Assembly (NCBI RefSeq): GCF_016920785.2
Contig: NW_024609837.1
Coordinates: 39,735,543 to 39,799,542 of the forward strand
DNA: 64,000 bases
From: Ixodes scapularis
Taxonomy: Eukaryota > Arthropoda > Arachnida > Ixodida > Ixodidae
Reading direction: 5' to 3'
The first letter of the stretch is position 1, and the number at the start of each line of letters is the position of its first letter. The translations under genes and the position numbers were made by a program. This document shows positions 22,068-34,096 of this stretch, piece after piece. Below the pieces are notes generated by a model. The model was given only the letters and a program-made list of their open reading frames with translations, was not told the origin of the DNA and made no database searches.

Positions 22068-23975
22068 ATTGCGTGTGAACGCAAACTCTGTTGTCTAGCG
22101 CGTACTGTGGACATTTATTTAAAGGCGCCGCCATCTTGAAATTAACGGCGCCGACGGCGCCGTCCACCGGCCTAAAGCTTGAAATAGCGTCTGTTTCTGA
22201 CAGGGATTCTGGGTAGACAACACTGTAAGTATGGGGAGAACTTGGCGAGGCTTGGCTATGGTGGACTACAATAATTTGACAGGAACTTGGCCGGTTGAAT
22301 CAAGCTGGCTAATGACAGGCCATCGAGAACGAGGACAACGACGGTGGGTGCTTTGACTGAGTTTCCGCAGTAGTCTATGAAGGTAAGCCCTCGGCTTTTT
22401 ATAGATGCATCTTGAGTAATGGCACGCAGACATTTTCATACCCTTCACATGCCATGCAGCAATAGCCTAGCTTGCTGTGATAACCTAATGGGAGCAGCTG
22501 CTCCGGGTTCGAATCGGTCCTCTTGCCCTGGACGAAGTAGCCCTGAGCATGAACGTGACGATGAGTCTGATACAATGACCTCGCATTTCATGCTTGCAAT
22601 TGACTGATTTCATAAATAAGGATCCTTGTAAAACGTGTGGAGCTCAATAACATTTCAGCCCCACTCGCGCTGCAGGTTTTTGTGCTTATCGCAATTTTTT
22701 GGCGATGTCTCTTATTCTGATAAGAATTATTTGCACACACCGACGATGCAGTGAAAGCCAGACAACCATACAGTTTGGTAATTCTAACATGGGAAAAGAA
22801 GCATCCTGAAATGACTCGCGCACAATGTCCGTTCCTAAGCCTTTTCGCTCGTACCATAGGCGGTTGCATACCCTGCGTTAGTGAGCAATCCAAAAATGCA
22901 ACGGGACGAAGGTACGTCAGTTAAGCGCTGGCACGAGTTTATGCAGAAAAGGGCTGTATACTCTATTTCACCTTATGATGTACCGCAGGAAAGATTACAA
23001 GCGCGAGCTCCTTGCTCTAGGGCGCATCTTGGCGGCTCGAGCTCTCGCGCATTAAGGACAGCTGCCATTGTTATGAGTTCGCACTCCTAGTCTTCACTGC
23101 GCTACAACATCAGGTAAAGCGGATTATAGGAGATGAACTCGTCGCTGGTGTCGCTTTATGTTTCATATCGTGATGTGAGCTGAGGGAGTAACTCCGGTCT
23201 ACTGGCTTGAGGCGCTCGGCTGACAATCTTATCCAAACAGAGTGAGGAGACGAGCGCTGCGTCAGCGCTTGACTAGCAGTCGCACTTCCTCCTTCCGTGC
23301 CAGGAGTGCCAAACTGGAAACAGTTACGTGCCAGCCATATTTAACACGTTTTGTGTTTCAAAACGTTTTGGGAATATGAAGTTCAGTTGGAAAACACGTT
23401 ATCATTTAATCGGTGCATCGCCCGGTGGCGTGCGCTCGGAGCGCGGCGTCAGAAGAGTGGCTATTGACACGACGTGCAAAGCTAACGTGCCACCGGACGA
23501 AGTTGGTCAGTTGTTGGCCGCGTATCTGCGCCCCTGAAGTCTCTCGCTTTATACGGCGCACGGGAAACCCAGCGTTCTACTCACGAAGAAGCTCACTTGC
23601 GATAAAAAGAAAGGGGGTTCAACTGGGTTGCACATCGGTAAGACCGGAGACGACGGAAAGAATGGGGCAGGACACACTGGCTCCCGTCCGTCGGCTCCCG
23701 TTTTGCAAATGTTCTCCCGCTTAAACTCTTCGGTGATTTTCTCCATTATTTATGTATGCTTATCTACTTTCACGTTGATAGAGATTGTCGCCCCCGATTT
23801 CTTGTGCCACACATAGACTTTTCCAGCGCTGATCCCTAGGGCAAAGAAATGCTGAGCCACTGCACTGTGGATGCACCCGTGGCGTGGCGTCTTATATTTT
23901 GTGCCAGAAAGAAACTGCGCGCGCTCAGAACTCCTTCCACAGTTCGGGAGACAAACATGGCAGCGCGTAGAAGGC
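22068..23975. other. No gene recognised in 1.9 kb
   Basis: A GGCGCCG-rich patch at 22118-22170. A single B-box-like GGGTTCGAATC at about 22507-22517 has no convincing partner A box. Frames are short. Confidence 0.4.
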
Positions 23976-24194
23976 AATGCGGAGCGCAAGTTCGTCTGCT
24001 TCTTTTGCGGGGGTTGGGGCGACACGAGAACCCCGAGCTCTGATTGGTTCTGAATAAATAATAGTGGGTAGACCTCAAGGCACCTTGCTTTGAGGTCTAC
24101 CCACTATTCTTCAATAAGAGGCAATCATAGTTTGCCGTCTTCCTGACGCCACAGCAACTCCTGCAAAAGAAACAGACGACTTGCCCTCCGCATT
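23976..24194. repeat. 219-bp imperfect palindrome with perfect core stem
   Basis: The outer arms AATGCGGAGCGCAAG (23976) and CTTGCCCTCCGCATT (ending 24194), together with CTGCTTCTTTTGC and GCAAAAGAAACAG, face each other. The core is a perfect 19-bp stem, AATAGTGGGTAGACCTCAA (24060-24078) with 24090-24108, and an 11-nt loop. Outer arms and core share one centre near 24084. This is a fold-back element or a hairpin-forming repeat; no TSD seen. Confidence 0.75.
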
Positions 24195-25959
24195 ATTGTA
24201 AAGGTCTACCTACTACAACCACTGACAGCTTGATAAACACACGGTGTTGCGTGTCCCATGCATCTTGTTAACAGACCGCAGTCAATCAAACTCTGGCACT
24301 AGCCGATAAAGAAAAAAAAAATCTTTCGAAGAACCAACTAATCACGAAGCAAGAAAAGTAAACATAATATCCCACATCTTACGTTTTTTTAGGCACTCAG
24401 TATCTGCAGTGTCAACCAACTGAAACAGCGGCCACAAAGGGACCACCACCAGGGGGCGGCACTACACAAGCTAGTTTCGTAGTACTCAATCTTTTGTTTC
24501 TGATACTGAGGGTAATTGTACGCAGGACTGTGTTACCCGCACGCGCACCGTTGACGAAAACGACCGTATTGACAAATGCCTCTATTCCACAAAAGGTTCC
24601 CGGTTTCTCGCAGCATCGATTACCTTAACTGCATCCTGCAGAAACACCAGAATTTTCCTGTGCGGAAGTGACCGATCAACAAACCCGGTAAAACGCTCAA
24701 GTATAGGTGCGTCACCCTAGCGGCGAGATCAACCTCCCCATTATTGCTTCGAAGAGGTGGGGCAAAACAAGCGACTTTCCGTCCCCCGCCAATCCCTAAC
24801 TGTCGAACGAAGGAAAAACCGTATACGCACGAGCCCGATCAATAAACCTCCGGCTCTGCAACCCCCTGACTCAGGTCTCAACCGGCGCACGCGAGCGAAG
24901 ATTGCAGTCATGTGATATAAGCCCGACGCTCCGTTCGTTTTGCCAACACGTATAGCTTGCGCTCCCCTGCCAGCTCCGAGGCTCAGCGAAATCAACCGAT
25001 CGCCGATCTGCTATGGATAAAAAAAAAAGTATGCTGACCCGTTTTGTGTAAACAGACGCCAAGAGCGCAAGCGCAATATGAGAGTTTCACCGAAACACTT
25101 TTCCAAACTCCATCCTGACTTTTTTTGTTATGCGCGTGTTGCCTTCTTCCTTAACGTCTACGCGCATCATCTCTCTTTTACTTCTCTCCCTGTGTGTGTC
25201 TCTCTCTCTCTTTCTCTCTGTCTGCAGTCGGTATGGTGATCGATCTCACCTTAGCCTTTCTCCACGCAGGATCTGTATCGCGGAAGTAAAGGTACACCAA
25301 GAATAAAAGAAGGCACACAGAGTACGTGGAGTAAGCGAGCGGTGCGAGTGAAAAAAGGGAAATGGCTAATATCCGCGTTCCGTCCCTTGCTCCCGGGGAA
25401 CAGGAAATGTCGTGCTGCCGTTTCATTTCCACCGGGATACGTCGTGTTTCGACTTCAACCAGTCGAGCGCGGGATCCGCAATTTTGGCACTCTGCAAATA
25501 AGGGTGCGCTCCCCTTCACCTTTTTCTTCCGCTTTCTCCTTCCCCCCTTTTTGTTTTCGCCCTGATTCTTACTCCTCGCTCTCGGGTATTCCTGCCGTTG
25601 GGTTTCTAATGATTTTTCGACCACCGATCGTTCGGCTCTCTAAGTTATAAAAAAAGCCATGCCCGTAATATCTTTTTTTCTTTTCTTCCGAAACTTCCGT
25701 CGACTGACACAATTATCGGAACGCTCAAAGGAAAATAAATAACTAAACTATAATAATCTCGGCACAAAGACAAGACCACGACAATCGGAGGAGCTAGACT
25801 AAAAAAAATGGCCAAAAATAATGATAGCTTTTGCGCATAAATGCGTCACTAACGTACCCGAGTGAAGTCAACGGTTCTCATGCCGGAAGAAACTTCGGGG
25901 GACGAGGAGAGGAGAGCGCAAGGGGATGCCACAGCGCCGAACACTGACCGGAGTGATCG
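24195..25959. other. No gene recognised in 1.8 kb
   Basis: The motif AGGTCTACCTACTA at about 24202-24215 echoes the neighbouring palindrome core. CT microsatellite at 25190-25220. Antisense-overlapping frames at 25178-25650 have no known motif. Confidence 0.4.
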
Positions 25960-26163
25960 GTGAGTAGGCTAATACGCGTGCCACACGGGCAACTCGAATG
26001 CCTTTTACAACAAATGACATTCGTATGACCAACGAATCGGTTCGCGATCTGTCGCGCGCGGAACGCCCCACGCTCGGAGTGTCGCGCGCTGATTGGCCGA
26101 TCGTTGAAATGTCATTCGATTTAATGGCATTCGAGTTGCCAGTCTGGCACGGGTATTACTCAC
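25960..26163. repeat. Hairpin MITE, 204 bp
   Basis: GTGAGTA at the left mirrors TACTCAC at the right. TAATACGCGTGCC, GGGCAACTCGAATGCC and AAATGACATTCG mirror GGCACGGGTATTA, GGCATTCGAGTTGCC and CGAATGACATTT in the right arm (near 26106-26155). The loop lies around 26060. A 3-nt insertion offsets the left tip. Non-coding. Confidence 0.7.
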
Positions 26164-27972
26164 TTTCCATCTTCTCACTGTTGGAACGCGTTCGAACGCG
26201 AACGCGAAACGCCGCCTTTGTCGTTCGAACGCGTTTCAAGAGTGCGTAGAGACAAAAGGCATCGTGTTTTGTCATCTAATCGGCTGCAGAGGGATAACAT
26301 ATTCATGATACGCCCCGTGTTTTTTTTGTTTCTTTTTGTGTATTTTTTTAAGTTGACGGAGCTTATAGATTATAGATTGTGAAATATAGATTATAAACCA
26401 GTCTATCTCGCACATGCGTGCGGGAAATGCTGGTTTGAAAATCAATGTTTTATGCTGCGACATAATTTTATTACTTAGTGTATTTTTACTAAAATTTTAA
26501 ACAACTCGTTGCTAGTTGAAACTTCCTTTTTTGACAATTTTGTTGAACTTTAGGATATAGTCGCCGTATTGAAGGATGCACGTCTTCGCGGCGTGTTCCT
26601 TGTAAAATAATATTTAATTTCATTAGTTCACGACAACAGACACGAGAACAAGCTTAAACGAAAAAAACGCCTGGCAACGATATGTGCAGTTGGCGCTGAC
26701 AGGCGTTCGGTAGGGCTGTTCACGTTATTGCTGTCATTTATTTATAAAAACCACGCGCGTGTCTGGGGGAATGCAAATATGCTGAGACTAATTACAACCG
26801 TCCCCTTTTTTTTTCTGAGTCAAGAGGGCTAGGCGATTCGGAAGATTGTTAGAATAAGCGTATCGTGACATTAGCAGATGTGACTGTAAGTGGATCATTC
26901 TTCAAGGGTTCTTAACGTTTATTATATAGCAACGTCGATTCACCAAATAAAAAAAAATCATAATAAACGTCTGCCCTGTCAGGTCATCCGTGCGAGGGTT
27001 GTCGTGTTCCGTGCCTTGAAATAAGCAGGACAGAATATAGCGCATTTGTTAGGATTCCCTTATATATCTTTTTTATCTGATCCCTGTATAATTTCCTTCA
27101 TTTGGGGCACGTAAAAAACAGCCAAGTGCACAAGCCTGCTGGTATTTCGTGAGCTTGTCACACATTTGCGTTTGTAAAGAACACGGTAATCGTTATAGCG
27201 GCTTTCAAAACATGACAAAAGCAAAAAAAAAAAAAAAATAAGACTCTCATTCATTTTGCTTAGTGACAATTTTTAATCGAACGCGGGAGATTTTAATTAA
27301 ACAGGGGAAGTCTTGAGGGGACGGGAAGGGAGGCAATTTTTTTTCTTTACTTCTTTCTCGGGAACATTTGATGGCAATATGCTCCTATCACTTGGAATTA
27401 GCTTTCTCCTATTCACGGATGTAAGGCAGGCCGAGCACGCTTTACAGAAACACACGGCAACATTGCGCCGCAATCGCAGATATCGCTGTCACAGAACGAA
27501 TGCTCACTTATCTCAGAGGAGCGCCATTCTGGTATCTCCTCCCTGCGCTATCGGCGATTTCACTGCTGAAAAAAAAACAAAAAAACGGCATTATCCTTTA
27601 CGCATTTGCGGGACAGTTACGTGGAAACGTGTGCACTCTCTATCAATTTAAATGGTCTCAGTCAGCTGCGCAGGATTTTCTTTCGCCAGGCCAACTTTGT
27701 TCTGGGTAAGAAAATAAACAAATATTCCTTGTATTCTTTCCCTGATCATAAAGCGCATTGGGCCAACGCGTGCCACGCACCGCTGCATAAACTGCCTATT
27801 CGAATGGATACTTCATAATGTCAGAGACAACACGCGGTACACAGTTTACGGAGATGTTGTCTGTAAAAACAGCTTACACGTTCTCTTTGATTTCTTACAT
27901 GCGAAAGCCGTTATCTGAGTACGGGTTTGTATTAGTAAAATACACTAGTGTAAACAACTTAATTTTCGGGAA
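26164..27972. other. No gene recognised in 1.8 kb
   Basis: AT-rich, with ATAGATT repeated three times (26364-26395) and A-runs (27221-27238). No coding or RNA signal seen. Confidence 0.4.
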
Positions 27973-28000
27973 TTTCGCGAATCGCCTACAATTCGCGAAA
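27973..28000. repeat. Perfect 10-bp stem hairpin
   Basis: TTTCGCGAAT (27973-27982) pairs exactly with ATTCGCGAAA (27991-28000) around an 8-nt loop. Confidence 0.9.
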
Positions 28001-29165
28001 AATAGGTCCCGCGAACAATTCCGGTAAAATGTAAAAACACCACAAAGAAACCAGCGCCGCACGAGCAGAACTTACCCCCTTCTCCATAAAAAAGGCACCG
28101 GGGGAAATACTATAGGGGAATAAATGGGGGCAAACGTAAGGAACCACGCCCGAATGGCAATGCGGGGACCAGCTCATTGCCGAAGCAGCTGCCTCCAGCT
28201 CGGACAATAGGGAGGTCCTTTCGGGTTCCACCAAGACTCATAAAAAGCCTGCTTCCCTCGCACGCGCACAAACACACAAAGAAACTACGCATAGACGTGG
28301 ACACGAACACACGCATTTATGCCCCGTTCACCCTTAAGCTGAAAATGCGGCGGGGGCTACGCATTCGCCGGCCCAATCAGCGACCTCCATTATATTACCC
28401 GACCCTCCCCTGCACGCGAGTATGGGCGCGAGCGTGTGATCATGTGGCGAAGGATAGGCGTGTGACTGGTTGATGAAGCATGTAGCTTCCACATTACTGT
28501 CAGCAGAGGGCTGAACGTAGAGTAAGTCCGCATAACTCCGCGCCGGAAGGGGCAAAGAATTCCGAGACGCGGGCCTTTCATAACGCCTCCGCTCCCCAAT
28601 AACACCATCATCGATCGCGAGGGAGAAGGGGGAGAGGGGTAGAGAAAGAGGGAACAGGTGCGCGCTGGCGCGAGCGTCTCAGGCCAAGGCGCCGCACCAG
28701 TACCTATGACGTCTCGGACCGCCGAACTCTCTCTTCCACCACCCACTATGAATTCCGCGACCTCCGGCAGAACGACAGGGAGGGTTATCGTATCGTCAAT
28801 GGTGAGAAGAAAGAAAACAAAAATTGTGGCTCTCCACCAACACAATCTAGATCTAAAGCAGCAGCGCTTCACTCTCTCCCTTCAAAGAGCGTCGGCATGA
28901 GTAGGCTGAACTGGTAGTGCGCTTCTTCGCAAGGCACCCCTTGACTGTTGGCTTCTTTCCAATGCACGTTCTCTTTTACTTTCCCTATCTTCTATAACGG
29001 AGGAGACGCCAACAAAAGCAAAAGGCAGAAAAAAAATAGCATTATGGCGTTGCTTTTTTTTTTTTTTTTTTCCTCTAATGGTTGTCCGTCGCGTTCCTTT
29101 CTTGGACGGCTTTTTAGAGTTACCCCTGCGGGTTGGGGAGTTGGGGCACGTGACAATGTGGCTAG
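28001..29165. other. No gene recognised
   Basis: A 160-codon minus frame (28872-28390) overlaps plus-strand frames and shows no domain I know. T-run at 29051-29070. Confidence 0.4.
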
Positions 29166-29177
29166 AGGAATCAACGA

Positions 29178-29236
29178 TTGGTTGGTTGGGGTTTTATGGC
29201 GCAAAAGCATCTTAGGCTATGATGCGCCAGGTACAT
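29178..29236 (-). mobile_element. 59-bp retroposon with 12-bp TSD, copy 1
   Basis: AGGAATCAACGA flanks the insert exactly at 29166-29177 and 29237-29248. Read on the minus strand, the insert starts ATGTACCTGGCGCATCATAG, continues through TTTTGCGCCATAAAACCCC and ends in an AACC-type repeat tail. GGCGCA and TGCGCC can form a stem. A perfect TSD with a short repeat tail indicates LINE-mediated retroposition. The same start and core recur at 61672-61739, so the shortness is probably a family property, not random 5' truncation. Confidence 0.75.
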
Positions 29237-29248
29237 AGGAATCAACGA

Positions 29249-29796
29249 GAACCACGCTTGACGCGAGTATGTTTTTGAACGCTGATGGTAAGAAGGTCAA
29301 CTCTCGAGTGAGATCGATCTTATTTTGAATACAACCGTCGCCTCATGGGAACGTTGCTTTTCGATTGTCGGTGCTGTCATTCCGTACAGATGTTGTAACC
29401 GCGCTTTGGCGGAAAACTGATAGCGCTGTTGGGGTGCAGCAGACGTGAAAGTGTCCACATCTCAGTTTCTGCAAGGATGACTACGGAAGCGTGCACAACA
29501 GCGTCTCGCTCTTTGACGGCATGGCGGGGTGAGAACTTTTCAATTTTTATGATCGTGGGTTCGCTTGTTGTTTTTATTTTTCGCTGAATGCATACTTGGG
29601 AGCGATTTGGTTGTCGCCTGGAAGCAACATATTCAAATGCTGGTGCTACTTGCAGCCACAGAAGTAGATAAAAATAACTTGATTTATGAGTTCAGATTGG
29701 AATAATTTTCGCAAGGTATGCAAGTGAGAGATTATAGCGGTTGCAAACAGCACATCAATGTAAATATATATTTAAAAAAAAGCAAGTACACCGGGT
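29249..29796. other. No feature recognised
   Basis: No gene or repeat pairing found. Confidence 0.4.
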
Positions 29797-29830
29797 CGTT
29801 TCTGCGTACAATTATCGGAGCGCAGAAACG
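29797..29830. repeat. 10-bp stem hairpin
   Basis: CGTTTCTGCG (29797-29806) and CGCAGAAACG (29821-29830) are exact complements; flanking bases extend the match to 13 of 14. Confidence 0.85.
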
Positions 29831-30012
29831 ATCCGCTACAACACTCTAGCAAGACCTATATTTTAGCTGGTCTTTGAGGTGCAGTCTGAAGTGCACGCAA
29901 GCCGAAATAGGGTTCATTTATGAGTTTACTTAGCCATACAACAGAGGCTAAAGCCCGTTTAGGCTCCCCAAGGAATCCCACCGCACACCAGGTAGCTAGC
30001 TCCATTGAGAAT

Positions 30013-30060
30013 ATTAATATTATTATTAATACTATTATTATTATTATTATTATCATTATT
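30013..30060. repeat. ATT microsatellite
   Basis: Imperfect ATT trinucleotide array with a few substitutions. Confidence 0.95.
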
Positions 30061-31689
30061 GTCTGTACCTGGTTTTATATGCTCGTGCAATAAACATTAT
30101 TATTATAGCGTATTCGGCACATCAAATTCACAAATACTTTTGATGTTCGTGATCCAAAATACCAGATCAAAACAATGCCAGTGTTTTCTCCCAAATACGG
30201 AACCACTTCAGCAGCACTTCAAAAAAGAGCGTTCCTTTTTTTTTCTTTTTTATAACCATTTTTGATTACGTTATCTTTCTCTGTAAAAATGTAATTTCTT
30301 CCTTTTTCGTTCTATTTCCTCCATAAGTGGTCAAGTACATGTCGCGCGTACTGCTTTGACAAACTCGGGCTGCTGTACAGCCTTTATGGGACAAGCTAAA
30401 AACTGACAGCTTAGAAGATTGCTTCGGAATATATAAGATATTAGCTTGCTTCTAATATCACGTGTCAACAAGGCACATTTGCGAAGGTGAAAGCAAAATA
30501 CTGCTCGGGGAGCACGCTGTCGACGATCTCTACAGCTAGCAAGGATGGAAACTAGGAAGATCTTCACAAGCGAGTGGATACTTGACGCCCTACCTGCAAC
30601 ATGGTATATCTGCAATGTGGCCCTGGGCTGTAAAAAATAAGACACCCTTCCGACCCTGGGATATGTGGCCAGCCGTGCAGTTTACACCGCCTTAAAAACC
30701 TGAGGGGCGAAAAATGAAAGGCCGCATCGACAGCACGAAACAAGTTGGCTACAGTTTGCTGCACAGGAAGACTATGCTCTTGCAATGAAACTCGTTAGAG
30801 AAGGGTTTGTTTTTCATGGTGCAAATGCTGTAGAACACAACTATGTTCTACAATTGGTGACGTCGAGCCAGCGCCTACTTGTTACATATCTCGTAATGGA
30901 ACTACTCGCCAAGAAGGAGACTTCTGCCTTTGACGCCTGTGAAAATTAACATACGAGTGAGCTCATTTTGGCACACGTGTTGTTGTCATAAGAAAATACA
31001 CAAGCGTTTTCTTGTGACTTTTTTGCAGCAAGATTAATGTTCGCATTAATGCCAAGAATGCCAGAAAAAAAGAAAAGGAAAGCTGAAAGTCTTCAATCAA
31101 AGACACTCGCTGCCAGCTATCCCGGATGTCAAGAAGCGAACTCAGACCAAGGAAGAGTATGTCTGACGCCTGTGCTAATGAACTCATTGTAAGTTCGAGC
31201 TGAAGAATGCTTTGGACTGCAGTGAAAACATTCAACTGATAAACCTTTGTTGCAAGATGACAACAATATTGTGAGTTGCAGTGCAACATCTAAAAAAAAG
31301 GATCTAAGGGATCAAGGCTAAATAGATTAGTTCCTGTACGGCCAGTAAGGTGCTTGCGCTTCGTCCTCATGCAAAGGCAACTAACTGCTCTCTGAAGTAA
31401 ATATGCAAGCCACTTTGGATATGAAGCTCCCATGCCCACTTCGGTTTGTGTGCAAATTTCAAAACTTGTTTTTAGCCGTCCTAACATACCTGTGTCGTTT
31501 CGCAGACTCGGACGGTACTGTCGATGCACATCAGTGTATGGGGGAACGTTCGGGTATTACGGTAGTTTGTCGCAAAGATAAAGTTTTCACGTTATGACAT
31601 TTACAAGAAAAAGGTCACAGACGTTTTTTCAATGTAGCAACCAGATAGGTTGCTGCTAAACAAGTACTATACTTGAACAGGGAGAGTGC
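30061..31689. other. No gene recognised in 1.6 kb
   Basis: Many short frames on both strands. A weak impression of a degraded DNA transposase on the plus strand at 30520-30760 was not strong enough to call. Confidence 0.35.
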
Positions 31690-32905
31690 ATTAAATTGTT
31701 GAACCTTTACGGATATATCACAGGTCTAAGAAGAGTTTGTCAAAATATATGCAATACATTTTTCAAACTATGAAATATCAGAAACACAAGAGACCGGAAG
31801 ATCGAAATTTTAGAATGGTATTACTTTTGTGCTTGTCTGGCAATTCGGGTCTCTTTACTGTTGCATCAGGAATCCCTAAGGCTCTATCTATTATTTCTAA
31901 TATATTCTAATATATACCAACGATGTACCATAATCAATTCAACCGATAATTAGAATAATTGCTGATGATTGCGGTATTTACCTGAAAATTAATACACCTA
32001 ATAATCACAATATTGTCCAACACTATTTGGATACGATATCATCATGATGTTCCCTATGGCAGATGGACATTAACACTCGTAAATGCAAACAAATGTCCGT
32101 AAATAAATCCTCACTAAAACACTAACCTAGTACTCATTACTTTCACAACCACTAGAACACTCATCATCATACAAGTATTTGGGCATGTATTTTACAGACT
32201 CATCATAGAACGAGCAAATAACAAATAACGCGCTAAAACACTTGGTTTCATTAGACGGACATCATATCTAGTTCCCACTGAAACCAAAGTACTAATCTAC
32301 AAAACATTTATCCTCCCAAAATTAGAATATGCAAGCATAATTCGGAATCCACACCTAAGTTACCTATAATCTCGAGGCTCGAATCTTCAGAACAAAGCAG
32401 CCAGATTTATATGCAGTGATTATTCATCTGAAACTAGTGCCTCCGCTTTAAAAGCTAACAAGAATCTTCGTCATCTAGAAAGAAGACGAAAAATAGCCTG
32501 ATTGTGTTCTTTTCAAGATGTGTATAACTCAGATTCCGATTTTCAATCTACTTACTGCCGGGCTGCCAATTTTATAGCATCCATACTAGAAAGTTCCTGC
32601 AAGATTGAACCATTTCAGTTCCACACTAACACCTTCCTCTTTTCTTCCTTAGTACTTGGCATCACTGACTGTAACAAACCACCGGACCATATTGTAACTG
32701 AGCGATATTCCACTTCATTTAAAAACAACTGCATCAATTCCTGTAACTTTGAACCTTGATTTGTGAAACCTGTCATAAGAATAACATGCTGATAAGCGTT
32801 TTTTTCTTACTTTTTTATGTTCAATCACCTCTATGTCTTATTCTTGAATCCCACCCCCCTCCCCTCACGTAATGCTCTTTGAAGGGATTTGAAATGAATA
32901 AAATG
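31690..32905 (+). pseudogene. CR1/L2-like LINE reverse transcriptase, 3' part
   Basis: Multiple frames on the plus strand give RT landmarks in order: an FTDIS-like stretch near 31705; IYTNDVP at about 31909-31929; the catalytic motif IIADDCGIY with ADD at 31961-31969; MDINTRKCKQMSVN near 32075; and, after the catalytic core, the C-terminal segment STYCRAANF... FHTNTFLFSSL... PDHIVTE (frame 32502-32759). Stops and frameshifts split it, and the 5' part of ORF2 with the endonuclease is absent, as expected of a 5'-truncated non-LTR insertion. The 3' end is an AATGAATAAAATGAAA-type tail near 32890. In this family the protein reverse-transcribes its own RNA at a nicked target; this copy cannot. Confidence 0.7.
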
Positions 32906-34096
32906 AAACTAAACGAATGCCTCTGCCTCATTTATTCAATTGTTACTCTAGTTCATTTCATCTGGTTTCACTACTTCGATTATTGCCATTTCATGGGGTT
33001 TCTTTTTTGATACAACTCCTATGACCTTAGAGATAATTGCACCACCCAGTTTATCGCTTAAAAAAGAACACATCTGTTTGAAGATAAAACTTTCTTGTAT
33101 ATCACTACAATTTTGTAGGTTATAATAATTTTTCCTGCGTCCTAAGTTTTGTTGTTTAAATCACTCGGCGTTCATAGCTCTGATGCAAGCTCATGAAAAA
33201 TAAATAGTGCGAAAAATTCGCGTTTCTACGACGTAAAAGCTGCGCGCGAAGCCTTCAGCTCAGCTCTATGGCGCGGCGCACGTCAGCCTGCTACCATGAC
33301 GTCACTGGAGGCGTGTTTTGACCTTCTCCTCTTGATGGTGTTGTCTCCACACGTAATTTGGAATCTGGGGAGTGGAGAGGGGGTTAGTGGGCAGTTGAAG
33401 AGCGACGAGGAACGCTTTAGACGGTCGGGGGAGGGAGCTGCGGACGCCCAGGAATGTCGTAAAACGTGAGGTGTTCCGGCCAGTTCCGGCCAACGACACC
33501 TCGAAGGAAAGGCGCAGTAGTTAATTTTATACCTCACCCACCGAGGTTCAGCGCGGGTCAGATATTGGGCAGGAGTAGTACGTCAGCGTTTGGTTGGAAC
33601 GCGCGTTCAGTCAGTTCGAGCGCGACTCGTAGTCGAACGTTGACACAGACGCTCGTGTCAGCGACTAGTATATTTTTCTGATAAGCAGATATATCAATAT
33701 GGTTTTCCGCGCTAAAGCAAGCAGGCTGGTTGAGCGTGAGTGGTGCTGAATTATCAATGATGGGAGTGCTCTTGTTTGCCCTTTTCCAAAATATGATCGA
33801 GCGTATGACTGTGCAACCAGACTCGCAAGGCAATGGGACTGCCTTTTTTCTTCTTTTTTTTCACAATCAGTGTTTTCACCGAGCGCCTCGGCGAACAGGC
33901 TGTGTTCGTATCACACTTATATTCTAGCACTTTCTAGCAGGACTGTTATCGCGAGCTCTACGAGGTGCCTTACGGGGTAATTATGTCCCGAACTCACGCC
34001 ACTACTAAGCATTCCCGGGTCAAAACAGAAGAGAAAGAAAGAAAGGGAGATTGGTTATTGCAAAACGAGGAGATCGGACGTCACTGCAGCCCTGTC
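32906..34096. other. No gene recognised
   Basis: Contains one TGACGTCA (33297). CpG-rich sequence at 33580-33665 resembles a promoter or LTR edge in composition only; no matching second copy was found. Confidence 0.35.

Noticed and set aside
22503..22520. B-box-like GGGTTCGAATC as a tRNA or SINE
   Set aside because: No convincing A box or cloverleaf upstream, and no second copy in the window.
28390..28872. 160-codon minus-strand frame
   Set aside because: No motif, composition driven by low stop density, antisense frames overlap.
30520..31300. Possible P-element/THAP-type transposase on the plus strand
   Set aside because: A few residues in three different frames recalled the family, but no catalytic motif, zinc finger or terminal repeat could be found.
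33580..33690. CpG-rich stretch resembling the end of an LTR
   Set aside because: No matching second LTR, no primer-binding site and no polyprotein motif nearby.
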